Below, piece after piece: positions 58,383 through 64,000 of a stretch of DNA of 64,000 nucleotides. Location of the stretch: NCBI GenBank assembly GCA_019925105.1, contig JAHGAU010000029.1, positions 1 through 64,000 on the forward strand, in the 5' to 3' direction. The notes beneath the pieces were generated by a model. That model searched no databases. It was not told where the DNA came from and saw only the letters and a program-made list of their open reading frames with translations. Every line of letters starts with the position of its first letter. The stretch's first letter is position 1. Made by a program: the position numbers and the translations under genes. This stretch comes from Niebla homalea. Taxonomy: Eukaryota; Ascomycota; Lecanoromycetes; Lecanorales; Ramalinaceae.

Positions 58383-60316
58383 CGCAATAAAGGATGATCT
58401 ATACCTTAGCGGAGGTGAGGTGCCATACCGTATTACTTGATATACCTAGGCCATTGTCGTTGGGCCGTGTGTGTCTCGTCTCGCAACTCTCACTGGTCGA
58501 TATGCGCAGACTAGAGGCGCATGGAGGCCGTCTGAAGCTACCTATACTGTAAGCCATACGGTGATTGGCGCTTAGTTTACTTTGATATGCGACGGCCCCT
58601 AATACTTGGGCAAAGCGATTCACAGATACCCGATTGCTATTCATAGACACGCGAGATCTACCTGCATAGGTTATATACCTATATTACCACTGGGGCCATT
58701 TGCTATTAATTATGATTCGGGTCCAAGGCTACTGACATCGCGCTGGTTAGACTTCCAACCTACATACTGTTGCAAGCCCTGTGCGGAAAGCATGGCTCAA
58801 AGGTTCATTTTCAGAATTAGGCGGTTGTGTATCTGAATCCGCTGATAGGCATGTGACCACGATAAAATCCATGTTGGTGAAGGTGGCTGCGGTAGCCAGT
58901 ACTGCAGGTGTCTGTGGGTTGCAACCCCACGTCTGCAGATAGCCTAACCCTGAATCTCGAGGTTCGAATAACATCTATCGGCAAATGACAATCTGATACG
59001 TATGCTCCTCCAAGCATTGAGAGCGTAATGCGAGTACGCTAGCTCGATTCACCAACCCCTAACCTAATCTCTTATGCTGTACATTGGAAGAGGTTACAAA
59101 GCTTCTAGGTGACGACCTCCGAGCTCTACATGAAGAAGATAAAGCTTGAATACATGTCGCTGTGAAATCACGGCATAATCAATTTAAAGGCTTCGACGGA
59201 GCAACGGGGGCCAATAGGGGTGACACTCGCAGCAAATCGGCTCCAGCCATAGCCTCCTTTCTCTGAGAAGACTTTGTTCACTGACAGACTTCGACATCAC
59301 TGGCAAGACAGCTCTTCTCAACAGTCTACCGAGCTCCACAAGGAGTCGAGGTCTCGCCCAAAGAGCCTCACCGGGGTGTCTTTCCGCAGACAGAGATATT
59401 AATACGATGGTATTGCTAAAGCGATTCATGTTGCAGAAATGACGACGGCGTGTTTATTTTCTTACACTTTCTCGTTTATGTGCAGACAAAGAGGATATGG
59501 GAGGGTAGTGGTTAGGAGGTCTCGAAAATTCAATTTGGATGGAGGAATGCCTCCATCACCAGTCCAACGGATTGCATAGAGAGAAGCCGCACATTGCTCT
59601 TCGTTATGGCAAACACGCGGCTGCGCGTGCTGCTGAACGTATCATTGTCGCGAAACGGGATACGAGAAGGTGTGGTAGCGTCAGCAAATATGGCATGCAT
59701 GCTCTGCAGACATGATGATGTGTTCAATCTCCCAGATTCATGCTGTGTGAGAAACAATTGCGGTCCAGGGACAGCATCGTCTCTCAGGAGCAACGCAGTA
59801 GACTTGACATCACCGAAGCTGAACGTGGAGGCAGATTTGATCTCTTGAGTGTGTCAAGGTTAATGGTCATGAAGGAAACATGCCTGAAAATTACTCACCC
59901 CAGATCATATGCGGAGTCAGTACTGCTTTGTCAGGCTTAACGTGGAGCAAACATTCTATAAAATGATACAGGACTTTCTGGACAACGACGGAGTTGAAGG
60001 CAACGCTCCTGAGATTGGTTTACCAAGAGATGGAATAGATCAGAGACGGTAGGTCGTCTTCTGTACCTTGATGCAATTGACAGATGTGTACCCTGTACTT
60101 TGGAAGTACTCTCGTACCAGGCGACTGCATTAGCGTGACAGATAAGGCTGACGCTGATGACATGGCAAGGAGTGTGGACCCCGCACTCCCAGAAGACGAC
60201 ATCTCACGGCCATAGTGAAGTTGATCGATTTCCACGTGTGGCTTTTGTATACATCCTCCGCTCGACAGCGGCGATAGCGCCTACCAATCTGCCATCATCT
60301 TGAGACCGCTGCTGCT
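58383..60316. other. Intergenic between divergent genes
   Basis: About 1.9 kb without a supported gene; the small overlapping frames at 59530-59940 show no domain. It contains the upstream regions of the secreted-protein gene and the HET gene. Confidence 0.5.
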
Positions 60317-62128
60317 ATGGCTTTGTCGGCTCCCTCGGCAACGCTTCCGCCTTCCTACGTATACAAGCCACTACCGATATCCCCAGCTACGATCCGCCTC
60401 CTTAAAATCGAAGCTGAGGTCTCGTCATTCGATGACCCTATCCTTTGTGAGCTTCATCACGTAGGATTGGATCCGCCCTTGGAGCATGAATATACTGGGC
60501 TATCGTATGCTTGGGGCGAGCCGATTTTTGACCATATCATTCACTGTGATGGTCACATGATAAAAGTGACATCTCATCTCCATAAAGCACTACAGCGTTT
60601 GCGTCAGGCGAACGTATGTTGGGCATGGATTGACGCCATATGCATCGATCAGTCGAATATCCCAGAGCGCAATGCTCAGGTGTCGATCATGGGACGTATC
60701 TATGGGCAAACACAGATGACATATGTTTACCTGGGGGAAGCTGGCGAAGACGGTGCGCGAGTTGCGGATTTAATCAGACATCTAAGATTCCTGCAATTGC
60801 TTTCCATACAAGAGGAGCCCAAGACAAAGCTTTTGCAGTTGAGGAATTTAAATTATGACAATGAGAATTGGAACAAGCTCTTCAAGGCACTATGTGACCT
60901 GAAAAATACTACCAGGAACCAAGAAAGGAACCGGTGTCTACAATCGTTAGGACTACCAGTCACTAGTCACCGCCTTTGGCACGGCTACCATGACATTTGG
61001 GAGCGTCCCTGGTTCGAACGTGGATGGGTGGTACAGGAAGCCGTGCTTAGTCCGCGACTACTATTCTTGATAGGAAGTGAAATACTCGACTTGCACGACA
61101 TTGTGCAAAGTTGGATCTTCGCATATGATTCAATCCATATCAACGGGGTTCAAGGATTGACTCCGGTCAACAACGTAACCCCGGTGCGGATAATGCTACT
61201 CAGATTCAGGCAAGAACCCGGTGGCCTGATGCAACTTCTTCGCCATTTCCGTCCATTGACAACTACAGATCCCCGGGATAAGATATTTTCTTTGCTGGGA
61301 CTGGCAAAAGATTCAGGTGTGGCAGCACCCAAACCAGACTATCACCAGTCAGCAGTAGATGTCTTCACTAGCTATGCCAAGTATCTCATGCAGAATCAGC
61401 ATGGAAACAGGCTAGATATATTACTTGACGCCGGTGTTGCTCTCGGATCCACTCGGCAAACCATGACATGGGTGCCCCAATGGGATAAAAAGCTCACCTC
61501 GTTTCTGGATAAGGCCGAATTTAGTGCGGCAGGGTTGGCAAAGGCGGACTTCTCTTATGGCAAAGATTCATCATTACTCGTCCGTGGGGTGATCTTTGAC
61601 AAGGTAGAGAACTTCGCGACGGAGGCGGCATTGTCCACGGATTTAGAAATGTGGGACTTACGAACCTGGTATTTGTGGGAAAGGAAGACATCAGATTTCG
61701 TACAGCAAAGCTCAAGGTTCTGTGCATCAAATTATGCGAAGGCACTAGTCGCAGAACGCTGTGATGTCAGCACATACAGTAGCAGCGATCCTTTGGGACC
61801 TTCTTTGAGGTTTGCCGATATCTATGAGCACACTCTTGCGGGGACAGATCTAGAAGTCAGAGACCAAGAATACATTGCCCAATGTTCCGGACTCCATCGG
61901 GGGCATATTTTTGTGCTCACCCACAGAGACTACATGGGCTGGGTCCCAAAATGCACAGAGGAGGGCGATCTCATCTGCATTGTCTTCGGAGTTCGGATGC
62001 CGCTTGTCATACGTCAAGTAGAAGATGGAAAATACATTCTCATTGGCCCTGCATATATTGAAGGTATCATGCATGGGGAGGCCTTGGAGGAGAACAATGT
62101 TGAAGGGGAAGATATCGAGTTGGTGTGA
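60317..62128 (+). CDS. HET-domain protein (603 aa), intact
   Basis: Single intact frame. The HET domain covers about residues 65-260: YTGLSYAWGEP, CWAWIDAICIDQSNIPERN, AQVSIMGRIYGQT, TYVYLGEAG and RPWFERGWVVQEAVL are its three conserved blocks. They are followed by TTDPRDKIFSLLGLA, typical of the next segment, and a C-terminal beta-rich region (DLICIVFGVRMPLVIR, the usual GDLICxLxGxxxPxVLR block, and YILIGPAYIEGIMHGEAL). The last residues are acidic. HET proteins mediate heterokaryon-incompatibility cell death; the specificity of this one is unknown. In contrast to the HET gene at 20.6-22.2 kb it shows no damage. Confidence 0.9.
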   Translation: MALSAPSATLPPSYVYKPLPISPATIRLLKIEAEVSSFDDPILCELHHVGLDPPLEHEYTGLSYAWGEPIFDHIIHCDGHMIKVTSHLHKALQRLRQANVCWAWIDAICIDQSNIPERNAQVSIMGRIYGQTQMTYVYLGEAGEDGARVADLIRHLRFLQLLSIQEEPKTKLLQLRNLNYDNENWNKLFKALCDLKNTTRNQERNRCLQSLGLPVTSHRLWHGYHDIWERPWFERGWVVQEAVLSPRLLFLIGSEILDLHDIVQSWIFAYDSIHINGVQGLTPVNNVTPVRIMLLRFRQEPGGLMQLLRHFRPLTTTDPRDKIFSLLGLAKDSGVAAPKPDYHQSAVDVFTSYAKYLMQNQHGNRLDILLDAGVALGSTRQTMTWVPQWDKKLTSFLDKAEFSAAGLAKADFSYGKDSSLLVRGVIFDKVENFATEAALSTDLEMWDLRTWYLWERKTSDFVQQSSRFCASNYAKALVAERCDVSTYSSSDPLGPSLRFADIYEHTLAGTDLEVRDQEYIAQCSGLHRGHIFVLTHRDYMGWVPKCTEEGDLICIVFGVRMPLVIRQVEDGKYILIGPAYIEGIMHGEALEENNVEGEDIELV

Positions 62129-64000
62129 ACATTGTCAATCAGTCTCCTATGTATTTGATCACCCTAGAAGCAACTCAATTTATCAACGATTCTGTTACGC
62201 ATAGAGAATGAGCAATGATTGTGACTCGCTCGATTGAACCATTTGCTATATTTACTTCCGAAGACAGAATGAAGTCGAATCATTGGTAATATAAGAGCCA
62301 AACCGCGTTTATCCAAGACGTGATTCATGGACCACACCCAACAGCCCCACGCATAACAGATCCGGAATTCGGAGCGACATCACAAAGTTGTTTGTCTGCC
62401 TGCAAATCAGACCTTCAGAATACTATTCTCAAACAAATTGCGTCACAAGTGCCGGAAGTCCCGCACGCAATAACTAAGATAGACCAACCCCAGTCGAGGA
62501 TCAGCGCACATACTGTCTTCTGTCCTATGACGGAAAACACACATAACATCGTGAACTGCCAAACGTCTGATGCTGTAGCCTTAATCATGAACATTGCCCA
62601 TCTTCGAGGTGGTTGATGGTGTTTTACAAACTTGCCTCTTCTGCACAATCGTCTTACTTCTGTGATGCCCGACCTGTTTTCTGTGTCATCTTGCCCAAGG
62701 TTCCTCCATTTATACTCTTTACACAGAGCCAGCAAAGTTCGAAACTTGACGGACCCGTACCCATTTTGATTAAAAGTTGTCCAAGACTTCTCCTTGGCTG
62801 TGACCAACCACTACATGGGGTCTTCGCAAGTTGCTTTTCGAAGTCATGTAGATGGGCTGCAATTCGATCATCACTCGGTACGTTCGGAAAAAGAACTTCG
62901 CTGCCATCGAGGTTCAACTCTACCTATTAGCGGCCATGATGTGAATGGATAATAGGGACCAGTGCAAGACGATTCGACAACAAGGGGAGACTAGGTGAGC
63001 ACGGGCCAAGTGAGGAGCTTTGCAGGAAAGCTGGGCTCGAAGATCCGTTAAAGCTCAAATGATTATTCTACAGGATATGTGCATCCACATTTCTGAGCTC
63101 GGACCAGTTGAGATGACGGAGGATGAATGCGCAAAGAAATGGGACATGCAAAGCGGGAGTAAGTGGGAAGTGTGAGAGCATGAAGCCTCGTGTCAGCTCC
63201 GGCAGGATTCGCTCGATCCGGAAGGGCATGTGAGGCTGAAGAGATTAAACAAGTTTGGGCAACATCGTTGGAACGATTTGCCACTTGAGGCTGCGACTGA
63301 GACTCGGTGTATGAGACGTGCCACCTCCAGCTGACGTGGAGGTTAAAGGAAATTCGTGGTCTCGTTGCGGAGAATACTCAAGAGGCTCTGTCCTTGCACA
63401 GAAATTTCAAAGAGAAGAACAGCGAGCCTTGAACGGAAATTGTCTTATGTCACCTCATTTCGCTCAGCCCTTAATCCCGGCCTCTTCCGCCCACGAGCCA
63501 GTGAGGAATTCCGCTCATCCGGGCGTCCATTTTGGTAGGGCCGACACTAACAGCCCAGCTTTAATTTCGTTTACGTTCGCTTCCCAGCTTTTCTCCGCTA
63601 TGCTTGCACTTTTTTGACTCTGTTGATCCGTTCAGGTGATGGAGCCTTGGAGGCTGATGAAACGAGCACCTTTGGCTGCGCCGTGCACCATGCACGTCTT
63701 CACATGCATAATGCAACCCCAACGATGACCGAAGGATGATCCAGTCATGGATTTGAGGTTCGGCCCTTCGATGGGCTGAGGCTGGGCCTCTCTCTTATTT
63801 TGTTGTTGTGTTTGATCTTCCTCTTTCCTCTATTCACACTTTCTCTCCATTTTTATTTTGTATCTATTGCACCGTTCATTCCGTCAGAAGTGGTTGCTTG
63901 CTGTTAGGTTTGTTGGTATCCAAGTGCTGGAGCCAATGCCTTGCAGCAGTAGTAACTTTGTATAAATCGGCAAGAAGACAGTCTTGCTAGATGCTTCGAG
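62129..64000. other. No supported gene at the right end
   Basis: Overlapping frames at 62415-62930 on both strands show no domain and no convincing splice structure. Toward the end a pyrimidine-rich stretch (tcttcctctttcctctattc near 63818) resembles a fungal promoter or 5' UTR, so a gene may start beyond the window. Confidence 0.4.

Noticed and set aside
62415..62930. Overlapping frames on both strands as a gene
   Set aside because: No domain, no consistent splice sites and no clear start.

Overview
The window reads as nuclear DNA of a filamentous ascomycete (Pezizomycotina). Genes carry short introns of about 42-130 nt with GT...CTNA...AG signals. Domain content is typically fungal: STAND/NACHT-ankyrin and HET proteins, a DUF6536 membrane protein, a peroxisomal alcohol oxidase and a GH5_9 glucanase. 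Two blocks (1-6975 and about 51.6-55.9 kb) are strongly AT-rich and almost lack CpA and TpG, the signature of repeat-induced point mutation (RIP). No rRNA, tRNA or CRISPR was recognised. Exon joins were worked out by hand from splice signals and frame continuity.

Layout. 1-6975: RIP-degraded repeats, namely three decayed copies of a ~700-bp unit around a 3.9-kb pyrimidine-rich low-complexity tract, ending in a perfect 31-nt palindrome. 7.8-16 kb: a secreted double-psi-barrel-like protein, a broken NACHT-ankyrin receptor gene, a broken kinase-like gene and an F-box-like gene. 17.3-19.7 kb: an intact eight-exon alcohol (methanol) oxidase. 20.6-26.6 kb: a HET pseudogene, relics of a glucanase 3' end and of a urea-transporter-like gene, then an intact exo-beta-1,3-glucanase. 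28-30.5 kb: an intact 806-aa conserved fungal protein. 32.5-36.3 kb: a second NACHT-ankyrin gene with no frameshift but six in-frame stops, all CAA/CAG to TAA/TAG inside its tandem ankyrin repeats. 36.8-44.2 kb: a frameshifted secreted protein, an intact DUF6536 membrane protein and a decayed metallo-beta-lactamase-fold gene. 44.9-51.0 kb: two paralogous kinase-fold genes with identical exon architecture, a relic of a third, and between them a PD-(D/E)XK-like gene. 51.3-56.2 kb: a tyrosine-recombinase retrotransposon with split direct repeats (PAT/Ngaro arrangement), RIP-mutated inside but with its two outermost repeats intact. 56.3-62.1 kb: an alpha/beta hydrolase, a secreted protein and an intact 603-aa HET protein. 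The last 1.9 kb holds no convincing gene.

Taken together this is an accessory-type region. Core-like metabolic genes (alcohol oxidase, glucanase, DUF6536, the 806-aa protein) are intact. Genes of the non-self-recognition type (two NACHT-ankyrin genes, one of two HET genes, a kinase-like gene) are decaying by nonsense mutation, single-base indels or RIP. The retroelement sits between the 5' ends of two divergent intact genes. Function is inferred from recognisable motifs only; no database search was possible.
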